DNA of 24,510 nt. Source: CAZAFM01 sp964484395. GTDB taxonomy: Bacteria; Campylobacterota; Campylobacteria; Campylobacterales; CAZAFM01. The stretch spans positions 1 to 24,510 of the forward strand of contig CAZAFM010000027.1 in the NCBI GenBank assembly GCA_964484395.1, read 5' to 3'. The notes under the pieces are model-generated. The model did no database searches. It had not been told where the DNA came from and saw only the letters and a program-made list of their open reading frames with translations. Shown here in pieces: positions 13,410-21,949 of this stretch. Both the position numbers and the translations under genes were made by a program. Every line of letters starts with the position of its first letter. The first letter of the stretch is position 1.

Positions 13410-16397
13410 ATGGAAAGGAAAGATAAGCAGGAGCTATATGTAGTAGGTATAGGTAGCTCAGCCGGTGGGCTTGATGCGCTGAAATCTTTTTTTAATGGTG
13501 TAAAGAGTAGTGAAAACTTAGCTTTTGTAATCATCCAGCACCAAAACCCAGAGCACAAAACGCTACTACCCAAACTTCTAGCAAAAAACACTAATATACC
13601 TATAAAAATCATAGAAGGAAATGAGAGCATAGAGCCACAAATCTATGTAGCTCCACCGGGCAGAAATGTAGAGATAAAAGGGGGTAAATTCATTCTAAGT
13701 CCACCAAGTGGAGGCTACTCACCATCTCCATCTGTTGATTTCTTCTTTGAATCACTAGGAAATCAATACGGAATGAGGTCTTATGGTGTTATACTCTCAG
13801 GAACAGGAAGTGATGGAAGCATAGGTATTAGAACCATAAAATCAGAAGATGGGATAGTTTTTGCTCAAGACTTAGATGAAGCAGCTTATGATGGTATGCC
13901 AAGTAGTGCTATAGAAACAGGTATAGTTGACTTTGTCCTACCAGCTTCCTCTATGGCGCATGAGATAGATAGACTTTGTTCTACTCAACGAGATGGGATA
14001 CTTGCTCACTTAAAAGATAGTGAAGATAAAGACCTAAATCCAATATTCACACTTCTATCTGAGGCAACAGAGGTTGACTTTCGCTACTACAAGCCAGCAA
14101 CTGTAGCTAGACGGATAGAAAGAAGAATGGTTGCTACTCAAAACTATAATATCAAATCCTACAAAGAGTATATACAGAGCAACCATCATGAAATAAAGCT
14201 ACTTTTCAAAGACTTACTTATTGGTGTTACATCATTTTTTAGGGATACAGAGGCTTTTAATACTCTAAGAGAGGCTATTCAAGACTACATAAAAAAGAAA
14301 TCAAAAAAATCCCTAAGAATCTGGAGTGCAGGATGCTCAACTGGAGAGGAAGCTTATACACTAGCAATCTTACTATATGAGCTTCTAGGTGAAAAAGCGG
14401 GAAGTTTTAATGTAAATATTTTCGCCACTGACTTAGATGAGGACTCTATTATAAAAGCTAGAAAAGGCATATACCCTCAAAGCTCTTTTTTAAAGATGGA
14501 CAAAAAAATACTTAGTAAATACTTTATTTTCAAAAACGGACATTTTGAGGCAACTAAAAAAATAAGAGATATGATTATATTTTCAAAACACAATCTCATA
14601 AAAGACCCGCCTTTTGTCAAGCTTGATATGATATCTTGTAGAAATATGATGATATATATGGATCAAAACACCCAAAAAAGGCTATTTGAAATATTTCACT
14701 ACTCTTTATGTCCTGAAGGAATACTCTTTTTAGGTAAATCCGAAAATGCTTCTGGAGAGACAAGATACTTCAAGCCAATATCTCAAAAGTCAAAAATCTT
14801 CAAGAGAGTAGCAGGTATAGGAAAGACTCCTATGTCTATCTATGGTCGAAACAAAAAGCCAACACCTAATATATCTACGCCAGAGACTCAAAACTCCCTT
14901 GAAGATGAAATTACACAAGCTATAATGGATACCATCATTAGTAACCACTACTACTCCTGTGTGGTACTGAATGAAAACTATGAGTTACTATATACTCAAG
15001 GAGACATCAGCAACTACCTAAAGCTTCCTCAAGGCAGGATGAATGCGAACATCTACAAGCTAATAAATCCATCTTTTAGTGTAGAACTAAGAGCTATTAT
15101 CACAAAAGCGCTCAAAGATGGTACTCCGGCAACAAAACACACTATTATCAAACAAGATAACAAAAGCATAAAAGTAACCATACATGCAGCATCTATAAAA
15201 TCAGCATCACATGGTAACTTCATAGTTCTTCTTTTTAAAGAGGAGGATATATACGAAATCACTGAGTCAAAAGAGTATAGTAGTAGTGATAATGACATAA
15301 AACTAAGAGAAAAGGAGCTTGAAGATGAGCTCAATGCTACACGGGAGTATCTACAGACTGTTGTAGAGGAGCTAGAGACTAGTAATGAAGAGCTTCAAGC
15401 ACTAAATGAAGAGCTTCAAGCCTCAAATGAAGAGCTTCAGGCTACTAATGAAGAGATGGAGACTAGTAATGAGGAGTTAAGTTCTACAAATGAGGAGCTT
15501 CAATCAGCCTATTCTGAACTAAAATCACTCTATAGTGAAAGAGAGGAGAAGCGAAAGGTTCTTCAACTATATGTAGATGAACTAAAAGACTCCCAAAAAC
15601 TTCTAGAGGCTAAAAACAGAGAGCTTATAGACTTTCAAAGAGAGCTTAGCCAAAAAGAGCATATGCTAAACTCAATATTTCAAGCCTCAAATATCGGTAT
15701 CTGCATCACAGATGAGGATGGAATGTTTATAAAAGTCAACAAAGCCTACGGGGATATATATGGATATAGCGAAGATGAACTTATAGGCAATCACTTTACA
15801 AAAGTCGTTCCTCAAAAAGACAAAGAGATGGCTAAGAAGGCTCATGATGATTTTATAGCGGGTAGTTGTGAAATACCTGCAGAATGGGATGTTGTAGGCA
15901 AAAACAACGAAAACATAAAAATACTAGCAACAGCAGCGAGACTACATCCAGAGGGAGACACAATCCACAAAATAACAACTATCATGGACATAACAGAGTA
16001 TTCAAAAGCCCAAAAAAGAGTTATAGATAGTGAGACAAAGTTTAGGACTATTTTTAATAGCACTACTGGAATAATTTTTATATATCCACTAAATGAAGCA
16101 CTAAGACCTGAGGGAATAGTAGATGCTAATGCCTCAGCACTAGAGTTTCTTGGATATAGTAAGAAAGAAATCCAAGCCCTAAGTATAAGAGATATTATAA
16201 AAGACTTTGATGAAAAAGCTATTGTAGAGCTACATGAAGAGCTTATGACAAACAGACACAAAACATTTAAAAAACAGATAGAAAATGCTGATGGAAACCT
16301 AATATCTGCCCAAATAGACGCTTCACTCATAAATATAGATGGTAAAAACTCCGTTTTGATGATAGCAAGAGAGATAAGCAAGAAGGAAAATAGTTAG
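13410..16397 (+). CDS. CheB-CheR fusion with coiled coil and two PAS domains
   Basis: A 995-residue protein. CheB methylesterase domain (about 8-190) with an apparent catalytic triad S16 (GSSAGG), H44 (IIQHQNP) and D135 (GTGSDGS). CheR methyltransferase (about 210-465) with ARRIERRM, the SAM site IWSAGCSTGEEAYTLAI and FATDLDEDSI. Then a degenerate PAS-like stretch, a coil of six NEEL/M heptads (about 656-697) and two PAS domains (about 750-865 and 875-990). No receiver domain is present. Such CheB/CheR/PAS proteins are usually followed by kinase domains; here the kinase is the separate next gene, starting at the very next base. AGGGAAC precedes the ATG. A role in methylating receptors, or a non-chemotactic use, cannot be decided from sequence. 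Confidence 0.93.
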   Translation: MERKDKQELYVVGIGSSAGGLDALKSFFNGVKSSENLAFVIIQHQNPEHKTLLPKLLAKNTNIPIKIIEGNESIEPQIYVAPPGRNVEIKGGKFILSPPSGGYSPSPSVDFFFESLGNQYGMRSYGVILSGTGSDGSIGIRTIKSEDGIVFAQDLDEAAYDGMPSSAIETGIVDFVLPASSMAHEIDRLCSTQRDGILAHLKDSEDKDLNPIFTLLSEATEVDFRYYKPATVARRIERRMVATQNYNIKSYKEYIQSNHHEIKLLFKDLLIGVTSFFRDTEAFNTLREAIQDYIKKKSKKSLRIWSAGCSTGEEAYTLAILLYELLGEKAGSFNVNIFATDLDEDSIIKARKGIYPQSSFLKMDKKILSKYFIFKNGHFEATKKIRDMIIFSKHNLIKDPPFVKLDMISCRNMMIYMDQNTQKRLFEIFHYSLCPEGILFLGKSENASGETRYFKPISQKSKIFKRVAGIGKTPMSIYGRNKKPTPNISTPETQNSLEDEITQAIMDTIISNHYYSCVVLNENYELLYTQGDISNYLKLPQGRMNANIYKLINPSFSVELRAIITKALKDGTPATKHTIIKQDNKSIKVTIHAASIKSASHGNFIVLLFKEEDIYEITESKEYSSSDNDIKLREKELEDELNATREYLQTVVEELETSNEELQALNEELQASNEELQATNEEMETSNEELSSTNEELQSAYSELKSLYSEREEKRKVLQLYVDELKDSQKLLEAKNRELIDFQRELSQKEHMLNSIFQASNIGICITDEDGMFIKVNKAYGDIYGYSEDELIGNHFTKVVPQKDKEMAKKAHDDFIAGSCEIPAEWDVVGKNNENIKILATAARLHPEGDTIHKITTIMDITEYSKAQKRVIDSETKFRTIFNSTTGIIFIYPLNEALRPEGIVDANASALEFLGYSKKEIQALSIRDIIKDFDEKAIVELHEELMTNRHKTFKKQIENADGNLISAQIDASLINIDGKNSVLMIAREISKKENS
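15375..15500 (+). repeat. Tandem 21-nt coding repeat (NEEL heptads)
   Basis: Six consecutive 21-nt units, each encoding a heptad ending in NEEL or NEEM, form the linker coiled coil of the CheB-CheR protein. The block AATGAAGAGCTTCA recurs three times exactly. This is typical of CheB/CheR/PAS fusions and is not a CRISPR array. Confidence 0.85.
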
Positions 16398-17930
16398 ATG
16401 GATAAAGAGCTAGCTCTAGCTATTTTTAATGCTCAGACAGATATGGTTATTATCACTATTGGTGGTGAAGAGATAGAGATGTGTAACAACGCTTTTTTGA
16501 GCTTTTTTGAATACAAAACCCTAGAAGAGTTCAAAAAAAATTATAAATGTATATGTGAGCTTTTTGTAGAGGAAGATGGCTATCTACAAAAAGAGCAAAA
16601 CAACATATCATGGATAGATGAGCTTCTAAGTAGAGACGATAAAAGCGCAAAAGTTAAGATTGTATTTAGAAAAAAAGAGTACATATTTCTCATAAAAGCA
16701 GCAAGCATAGAGCATGATTCAAAAAAAAGAGTTGCAGTTAGCCTTCATGACTACACAGATTTAGAGACAAAAGCAATATCACTAAGAAGGGAGTTAGAGT
16801 CTAAAAATAGTGATATTATCAAGATGAACTCTATTTTCAAGCTCTCTGAAGAGTATCTTAATATAGGGATTTTTGAGCTAGATGTGGACTCAAAAAAGCT
16901 CATTGGAAGTGATGGGTTTTATCACATACTTGATTTGGATAAAAAAAATGCTGTAACTATAGATGATGTACTAAAAAGAGTGAGCTCACTAGATATTACA
17001 GATATAGAGACCTCTATAGTACATATGCTAGAGCACTTTACTGAAGGCGCTTATAGCTTTAAGATTGTCACAAGTGATGGGTCATTGAAGTTTATAAAAG
17101 CCTACTTCAAGCCAAAAGTGATAGATAGAAGAAAGAAGTTTGTAGGATTTTTTCAAGATAATACTCAAAAATACCTACTTGAGAAACTTCAAGACCAACA
17201 AGAGAGTATGGACTTTCTAAAGCATAAAATAAAGTCACAAAAAGAGATGCTAAACTCCATAGCACACCACTGGAGGCAACCACTAACTGCTATATCACTC
17301 ACTATTAACAATATAGAGTTTGAGATGGAAGAGAAATGCATACTAGATAATAAAATAGTAGATATGCTAGAGTCTGTGACTGATAAAGCACAGTTTCTAT
17401 CCAAAACCATCAATGAGTTTATCAACATCTCCTCCTTAAAAGAGTCCAAAGTAAGTATGGAGATTAAAAGAGAGATACAAAGAGTAATAAACCTAAATTC
17501 ACCTTTTTATGAAGAAAAAGGAATAAAAATATCAGTTTTTTCAAACAAAGAAATACATCTAACAATCTTCAAAGAGGAGCTTCTAAATATCATAGAGTCA
17601 TCCATATTAAACTCAGTAGAATCCATAGAGAAGAAACGCTCAATCCCTCAATATCAAGACCTTCAAGGCTCAGTTGAGATACACATAAATGAGATAGAGA
17701 ACAGATGTCGCATAGAGATAAGAGATAATGGTGTTGGAATATCAAATATTGATGCACAAAAAGTCTTTGAACCCTACTATACAACAAAGTTTATGAACCC
17801 GGGTGTAGGTCTATCACTCTACTTTGCAAAGGTCATTATCAACACTCATTTTGATGGAGATATATATTTTGACACAAATATAGATAATGGAGCAATACTA
17901 GTTATTGAGCTTGGCTCTAACACTCACTAG
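16398..17930 (+). CDS. PAS-domain histidine kinase, last gene of the operon
   Basis: A 510-residue soluble kinase. Two PAS-like regions (about 5-125, and 150-265 with YLNIGIFELDVDSKKLIGSD) precede a coil, the H-box MLNSIAHHWRQPLTAIS (H290) and an ATPase domain with N-box-like LNSVESI, G1 DNGVGIS, F-box VFEPYYTTKF and G2 GVGLSLYFAK. In the N-box the usual NxxxN is altered (SSILNSVESIE retains one Asn). It begins at the base after the CheB-CheR stop with AAGGAAAA as ribosome-binding site, making the pair a split version of the CheB/CheR/PAS/kinase fusions. No partner response regulator is adjacent. Its stop overlaps, on the other strand, the duplicated 3' end of the CDF gene. Confidence 0.9.
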   Translation: MDKELALAIFNAQTDMVIITIGGEEIEMCNNAFLSFFEYKTLEEFKKNYKCICELFVEEDGYLQKEQNNISWIDELLSRDDKSAKVKIVFRKKEYIFLIKAASIEHDSKKRVAVSLHDYTDLETKAISLRRELESKNSDIIKMNSIFKLSEEYLNIGIFELDVDSKKLIGSDGFYHILDLDKKNAVTIDDVLKRVSSLDITDIETSIVHMLEHFTEGAYSFKIVTSDGSLKFIKAYFKPKVIDRRKKFVGFFQDNTQKYLLEKLQDQQESMDFLKHKIKSQKEMLNSIAHHWRQPLTAISLTINNIEFEMEEKCILDNKIVDMLESVTDKAQFLSKTINEFINISSLKESKVSMEIKREIQRVINLNSPFYEEKGIKISVFSNKEIHLTIFKEELLNIIESSILNSVESIEKKRSIPQYQDLQGSVEIHINEIENRCRIEIRDNGVGISNIDAQKVFEPYYTTKFMNPGVGLSLYFAKVIINTHFDGDIYFDTNIDNGAILVIELGSNTH

Positions 17931-17935
17931 CTCTA

Positions 17936-18027
17936 CACTCTCCAAACTCTGGCTGGAGCGTTAGATGGGTGATACCCTGTTTTTTTACTATATCTAGTAT
18001 GCTTTGGTAGTATGTATCAAACTCACT
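17936..18027. repeat. Direct repeat, left copy: 3' end of CDF gene fragment
   Basis: These 92 bases are identical to 20043-20134. On the minus strand they encode the C-terminal piece SEFDTYYQSILDIVKKQG..., followed by ECRASEC and a stop at 17917-17919. No start or body of the transporter gene is present here, so this is a gene-end fragment left on the far side of the restriction-modification module. Confidence 0.95.
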
Positions 18028-18071
18028 AAGAAATATATCACATAATTTCAAGAAGCTGAAAAGAGTTTTGA

Positions 18072-18077
18072 TATAAT
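18072..18077 (+). promoter_or_regulatory. -10 box of the restriction-modification genes
   Basis: TTTTGATATAAT 30 nt before the endonuclease ATG. It lies just inside the left repeat boundary, so the module carries its own promoter. Confidence 0.6.
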
Positions 18078-18107
18078 TTAGTACCACGATAAAATAGAAA
18101 GGCAATA

Positions 18108-18887
18108 ATGACTGACCCGGCTAAATATTTTAAGCAGTATAGAGATGCTTTAGGCTTTACAAATCAACAAAGTGCAAAAGAGTTTTTTACAGGAAAAGAT
18201 ATTGCACCCAATATAGACTATAGCTATATAGAAAGTCTTAATCAAAGAATTGTTGATATGTTAAAAAAAATTAACTGTGTAGTGTACAACAAACTCTCAG
18301 TAAAAGAGCTAGATACTTTTATAGAAAAAAACATAATCAATCCATACTATATTATCAGAGATTCGGATTTAATTCCAAGACTTAATAACCAAGGAAGAAG
18401 ACCAGAGCAAGTTCTTTTTTCTTGGTTAAGAGGATATGCAACACTACAATACTTTACTCCTGCCATTTTTGTTATTTTCAATATAGACAACGCCAATATT
18501 GTTCAAATAGGTGATGATAATCTAGAGAAAATTGATACATTCAAAAGAACTCCTATTGCTGACTTAAGAATCAAACTAGATAATGAATACATCAATATAG
18601 AAGTTCAATCTGGCTTTCAAGGTATCAATGATATAAAAGAACACAAAGTGCGGGAAGCAAAGAGAGTTTATGAAACCGAAAATATAAAAACAATCTGTAT
18701 GCACATGGATTTACATAATGGACAAGTTGCTTTTGTCAGACTTGATGGCATTAGCGATGATGATGTTAATTTTATTACGAGACAACAGATGGAAGGTCAA
18801 AGTGTATTTACTATAGATCAAAACTACTTTAAATGGCGCATAATGGACAAGCTACCAAGATTAGCAGATTTAGAGCTACATATATGA
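18108..18887 (+). CDS. Type II restriction endonuclease (PD-(D/E)xK-like with E-V-Q)
   Basis: A 259-residue protein next to a C5-cytosine methyltransferase, so it is assigned as the cognate endonuclease. A likely catalytic core is PIADLRIKLDNE ... YINIEVQSGFQG: D152, then E165-V-Q167. The E-x-Q variant in place of E-x-K is known from BglII. It lies in a beta-hairpin context typical of PD-(D/E)xK nucleases. The rest is unfamiliar, and the recognition sequence cannot be told from sequence alone. AGAAAGG precedes the ATG. The stop overlaps the methyltransferase ATG by four bases, so the nuclease is translated first, with no separate control protein. Leu codons are often TTA, unlike the CTA-rich neighbours, consistent with transfer. 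Confidence 0.75.
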   Translation: MTDPAKYFKQYRDALGFTNQQSAKEFFTGKDIAPNIDYSYIESLNQRIVDMLKKINCVVYNKLSVKELDTFIEKNIINPYYIIRDSDLIPRLNNQGRRPEQVLFSWLRGYATLQYFTPAIFVIFNIDNANIVQIGDDNLEKIDTFKRTPIADLRIKLDNEYINIEVQSGFQGINDIKEHKVREAKRVYETENIKTICMHMDLHNGQVAFVRLDGISDDDVNFITRQQMEGQSVFTIDQNYFKWRIMDKLPRLADLELHI

Positions 18888-20017
18888 AGCCAAAAGCGAT
18901 TGAGGTTTTTGCAGGTGCTGGTGGGTTAAGCCTTGGTTTAAAAAGGGCTGGATTTGATATTATATTAGCCAATGAGCTTGAAAAAGATTTTGCACAAACA
19001 TACAAGGCAAACCACTCAAGCACTAAAGTTATATGCGCAGATATACGAAGTGTTGATTTTAAGAATGAAATTGAAAAATTAGGATTGCAAAAAATAGATT
19101 TACTTTCTGGAGGTCCTCCTTGTCAAGGCTTTAGCACTATTGGTGCCAAGAAAGAACACGATCCTAGAAATAATCTTTTTCAAGAGTATCTCCGTGCTGT
19201 GTCTGAAACTAATCCAAATTTTATAATTTTTGAAAATGTATCAGGCTTTAAAAAACTATACAAAGGAAAAGCATTTAAGTCTATAGTCAATGGGCTAAAT
19301 GAATTAGGTTTCAATACATATGAATCTATTCTGGAAGCTTCAGATTTTGGTCTACCTCAAAAAAGAGAAAGAATGATTATCGTTGGATGGAAAAAAGAAT
19401 TCATAGATATAAAAAGACCAAACCCAACACACTCAGACATACATACCATATTCGGCTCAATGAAAAAATTAACACTTATTGATGCCATATCAGACCTGCC
19501 AGAACTAGGTGCAAATGACTCTAAAAGTCTCTATAAAACAGAGCCACAAAATGAGTTTCAGAAGTCTGCAAGACTAAACTCTTATAAACTAACTGAACAC
19601 AATAGTTCAAATTATGGCTCTAAAATGCTAGAAATTCTATCATTAATTCCAGAAGGAGGAACAATCGAAAATATTCCAGAAGAGCTTAGACCTAAAAACT
19701 ATTTTAAAAATACATATGCTAGGCTACATCCAGATAAACCCTCACCTACTATAACAAGAAACTTTGGTACCCCATCCTCATCTAGATGTGTACATCCTTT
19801 TCAAAATCGTGCACTAAGCACTAGGGAAGGAGCTAGACTGCAAGGCTTTCCTGATAATTATCAGTTTTTTGGTAGTAAGACCTCAAAAAATCTACAGATA
19901 GGAAATGCTGTACCTCCTATACTAGGAGAAGTAGTTGGCAAAGAAATAATAAAATCAATATCACTTACCAAGGAGCTAAGCAAAGTTAGAAGTCAAATAT
20001 TTGAAATAACAGATTGA
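18884..20017 (+). CDS. DNA (cytosine-5-)-methyltransferase
   Basis: A 377-residue enzyme that transfers a methyl group from S-adenosylmethionine to cytosine C5. Motifs in order: I (AIEVFAGAGGLSLGLKRAG), IV with catalytic Cys80 (SGGPPCQGFSTIG), VI (FENVSGFK), VIII (QKRERMIIVGW), the variable target-recognition region, IX (SPTITRNFGTP ... REGARLQGFP) and X (QIGNAVPP). All key motifs look intact. The start at ATG 18884 (ATGA overlap with the endonuclease stop) is preferred over an in-frame ATG at 18833, because the protein then begins MKPKAIEVFAG as in relatives. It ends 6 nt before the convergent CDF stop. Sequence specificity is unknown. Confidence 0.92.
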   Translation: MKPKAIEVFAGAGGLSLGLKRAGFDIILANELEKDFAQTYKANHSSTKVICADIRSVDFKNEIEKLGLQKIDLLSGGPPCQGFSTIGAKKEHDPRNNLFQEYLRAVSETNPNFIIFENVSGFKKLYKGKAFKSIVNGLNELGFNTYESILEASDFGLPQKRERMIIVGWKKEFIDIKRPNPTHSDIHTIFGSMKKLTLIDAISDLPELGANDSKSLYKTEPQNEFQKSARLNSYKLTEHNSSNYGSKMLEILSLIPEGGTIENIPEELRPKNYFKNTYARLHPDKPSPTITRNFGTPSSSRCVHPFQNRALSTREGARLQGFPDNYQFFGSKTSKNLQIGNAVPPILGEVVGKEIIKSISLTKELSKVRSQIFEITD

Positions 20018-20023
20018 TAAAAC

Positions 20024-20932
20024 CTAGCACTTGCCTATCCTGCACTCTCCAAACTCTGGCTGGAGCGTTAGATGGGTGATACCCTGTTTTTTTACTATAT
20101 CTAGTATGCTTTGGTAGTATGTATCAAACTCACTTATAGATATGTCCTTTTCAAACCCTATGTGAGCCTCTAGGTGGACTGAGTGTTCATCTAAGCTCCA
20201 GATATGTATGTGGTGTATATCTTTGATTCCTTTAAGAGCTTCAACCTCTTGCGTTATAACCTCACTATCAATACCCACAGGTGCAAACTGCATTATCATA
20301 GACATACTCTCTTTAATAATCCCATAAGAGCTATATATGAGATAAAGAGCAATACCAATAGATATAATAGGGTCTAAAAAATACCATCCAAAAAACATCA
20401 TACAAAGTCCACCAACAAGTAAGGCAATAGAGCTCATAACATCAGTTAGTAGGTGCAAGTAGGCGGACTTTATGTTTAGGCTGTCTTTTGAGTCTTTGTG
20501 TAGCAAAAGTACACTTAGGAGGTTTAAAGTAATACTCAAAATCGCCAACCATATAACAATAGAGGACTCAATAGGCTCAGGACTTAGCAACTTATCAAAA
20601 GACTCAGCTATCAAAAAGACTCCAACCCCTACTAAAAGCATAGAGTTTATAAGAGCTGCTATTATCTCTGCTCTTTTATATCCAAATGTTCTTGTTGAAG
20701 TAGAGCTTTTTTTGGAGATTTTGGTTGCAAAGAAGCTTATAATAAGAGAGCCTACATCACTGAAGTTATGCAGTGCATCTGCTAGAAGTGCCATACTTCC
20801 AGAGATGAGTCCTCCGATTACTTGAGAGATGGTTATGATAAGATTTAAGATAATAGCAATAAAGAGATTCTTACCTCTTAAATCACCATGGTGGTGGTGA
20901 GTATGGTTGTGACTGTGGTCGCTATGTGACAT
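20024..20932 (-). CDS. czcD: Cation diffusion facilitator (Zn2+/Cd2+/Co2+ efflux, CzcD-like)
   Basis: A 302-residue inner-membrane metal/proton antiporter. The N-terminus is His-rich (HSDHSHNHTHHHH), followed by six membrane segments and a cytoplasmic domain (about 215-302) with IHHIHIWSLDEHSVHLEAHI. The transport-site residues are H55 and D59 in ADALHNFSD and H160 and D164 in AYLHLLTD, the HxxxD pair typical of zinc-type CDF proteins. AGGGG precedes the ATG. Its last 30 or so codons are the right copy of the 92-bp repeat, ending ECRIGKC and stop, whereas the left copy ends ECRASEC. The transporter itself appears complete. Metal specificity is inferred from the family. Confidence 0.92.
   Translation of the reverse strand: MSHSDHSHNHTHHHHGDLRGKNLFIAIILNLIITISQVIGGLISGSMALLADALHNFSDVGSLIISFFATKISKKSSTSTRTFGYKRAEIIAALINSMLLVGVGVFLIAESFDKLLSPEPIESSIVIWLAILSITLNLLSVLLLHKDSKDSLNIKSAYLHLLTDVMSSIALLVGGLCMMFFGWYFLDPIISIGIALYLIYSSYGIIKESMSMIMQFAPVGIDSEVITQEVEALKGIKDIHHIHIWSLDEHSVHLEAHIGFEKDISISEFDTYYQSILDIVKKQGITHLTLQPEFGECRIGKC
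20043..20134. repeat. Direct repeat, right copy: 3' end of intact CDF gene
   Basis: These 92 bases are identical to 17936-18027 and lie within the coding sequence of the complete CDF gene. Outside the block the two copies differ, but the codons remain related on the stop side (ECR-x3-C-stop in both). Confidence 0.95.
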
Positions 20933-20971
20933 TTTCCCCTCTTTTTTAGCTAAATCTTGATATTATTTTAT

Positions 20972-21949
20972 ATGGAGTTTTATAAATCAATAATCTTAGT
21001 TTTTATCATAGCAATACTTTCCATAATAGTATCTAATCTATTCCTAAATAGCTTTGGTCTAACGCCCCTTGCGGTAGGTATACTTATAGGACTTATGCTC
21101 TCAAGTAGACTAAAAGGAAGAGTAGCACTAAGAGATAAAGGCTACACTTTTTGTGCTAAAACACTTCTTCGCATAGGTGTAGTTCTATATGGCTTTAAGA
21201 TAAGCTTTATGGATGTGTATCACATTGGGTATGAAGGTGTTATTATAGCGGCTTTTATGGTGTTTTTTGTCTTCTATCTAACTTTTATCTTTGGGGTAAA
21301 GGTCTTGAAGATGGATAGGGAGCTTAGTGCACTCACTTCTTGTGGAAGCTCTATATGTGGAGCAGCTGCAGTCCTAGGTGCAGAAGCAGTTCTTAAATCA
21401 AACAACCACAAAACAGTAGCAGCCATTGGTACAGTAGTGCTTTTTGGAACACTTTTTATGTTTTTGCTACCTATTGCTTATAATTTAGGTTTTTTTGATG
21501 GCTTGAGTACAAAAGAGATAGGAATTTTTGTCGGGGCAGTTACTCATGAAGTCGCTCATGTCGTAGGTGCATCAAATGCTATGAGTGAAGAGATACAACT
21601 CTATGCTATCATAGAAAAAATGCTAAGAGTTATGATGCTAGTACCACTTCTGCTTGTTCTACCATTTCTTTTTAGTCAACAACAGTCTAAGAAAAAAATC
21701 TCTTTACCTCCATTTGTGCTTTTTTTCATAGCTGTAGTTGGCTTTAACTCAGTGGTTGAGCTACCTTCATACATTCTTTATGGAATAGAGCAACTTGACC
21801 TACTTCTTTTGACTATGGCGATGATTGGCTTAGGAGTAGAGACAAATATCAAAAAGCTAAAAGAGACAGGTGGAAAGCCTTTTATACAAGCTAGTTTTTC
21901 AGCTATCTTACTCCTTATTAGTGGAATAGTTATGTTACAACTATTTTGA
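20972..21949 (+). CDS. YeiH-family (UPF0324) membrane protein, putative anion exporter
   Basis: A 325-residue protein with about ten hydrophobic segments and YeiH/UPF0324 signatures: GLTPLAVGILIGLMLSSRL, LLRIGVVLYGFKIS, LTSCGSSICGAAAVLGAEA, FVGAVTHEVAHVVGAS and a C-terminal LTMAMIGLGVETN. The family is called 'putative sulfate exporter', but the substrate is not established. ATG 20972 gives the natural N-terminus MEFYKSIILV. A TTG at 20957 would add five residues, yet neither start has a Shine-Dalgarno sequence, and a TATTAT at 20961-20966 lies just ahead of the ATG, so the message may be nearly leaderless. It is divergent from the CDF gene and its stop overlaps the convergent sensor gene by 9 nt. 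Confidence 0.85.
   Translation: MEFYKSIILVFIIAILSIIVSNLFLNSFGLTPLAVGILIGLMLSSRLKGRVALRDKGYTFCAKTLLRIGVVLYGFKISFMDVYHIGYEGVIIAAFMVFFVFYLTFIFGVKVLKMDRELSALTSCGSSICGAAAVLGAEAVLKSNNHKTVAAIGTVVLFGTLFMFLLPIAYNLGFFDGLSTKEIGIFVGAVTHEVAHVVGASNAMSEEIQLYAIIEKMLRVMMLVPLLLVLPFLFSQQQSKKKISLPPFVLFFIAVVGFNSVVELPSYILYGIEQLDLLLLTMAMIGLGVETNIKKLKETGGKPFIQASFSAILLLISGIVMLQLF

Larger units (their letters stand above)
7082..17930 (+). other. Putative eight-gene operon: Zorya-like core within two-component/chemotaxis-type genes
   Basis: Eight same-strand genes with junctions of 0 nt (7588/7589), 11-nt overlap, 4-nt overlap, 19-nt gap, 20-nt overlap, 8-nt gap and 0 nt. No room exists for internal terminators or intergenic promoters. 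The tight packing argues for one transcript of about 10.8 kb joining the motor genes to the sensory genes. No transcript data are available here. Confidence 0.7.
18028..20042 (+). mobile_element. Restriction-modification module bounded by 92-bp direct repeats
   Basis: About 2.0 kb holding exactly one type II endonuclease gene, its methyltransferase and a promoter, inserted at the 3' end of the CDF transporter gene and flanked by copies of that end. There is no integrase, transposase or inverted repeat. This fits insertion with long target duplication, a pattern described for restriction-modification genes in Helicobacter. Confidence 0.75.

Noticed and set aside
15375..15500. Regular 21-nt repeats resembling an array
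   Set aside because: The units are in frame and encode coiled-coil heptads inside the CheB-CheR protein; there are no unrelated spacers, so not CRISPR.
17917..18105. Minus-strand 62-codon frame ending ECRASEC
   Set aside because: It is only the duplicated 3' end of the CDF gene read from a chance start; the first 25 codons have no relation to the transporter.
20472..20825. Long plus-strand frame inside the CDF gene
   Set aside because: It is antisense to a clearly conserved transporter, has no ribosome-binding site, and its composition is just the complement of membrane-segment codons. The same reasoning removes antisense frames within the ZorA-like, CheB-CheR and GGDEF-EAL genes.
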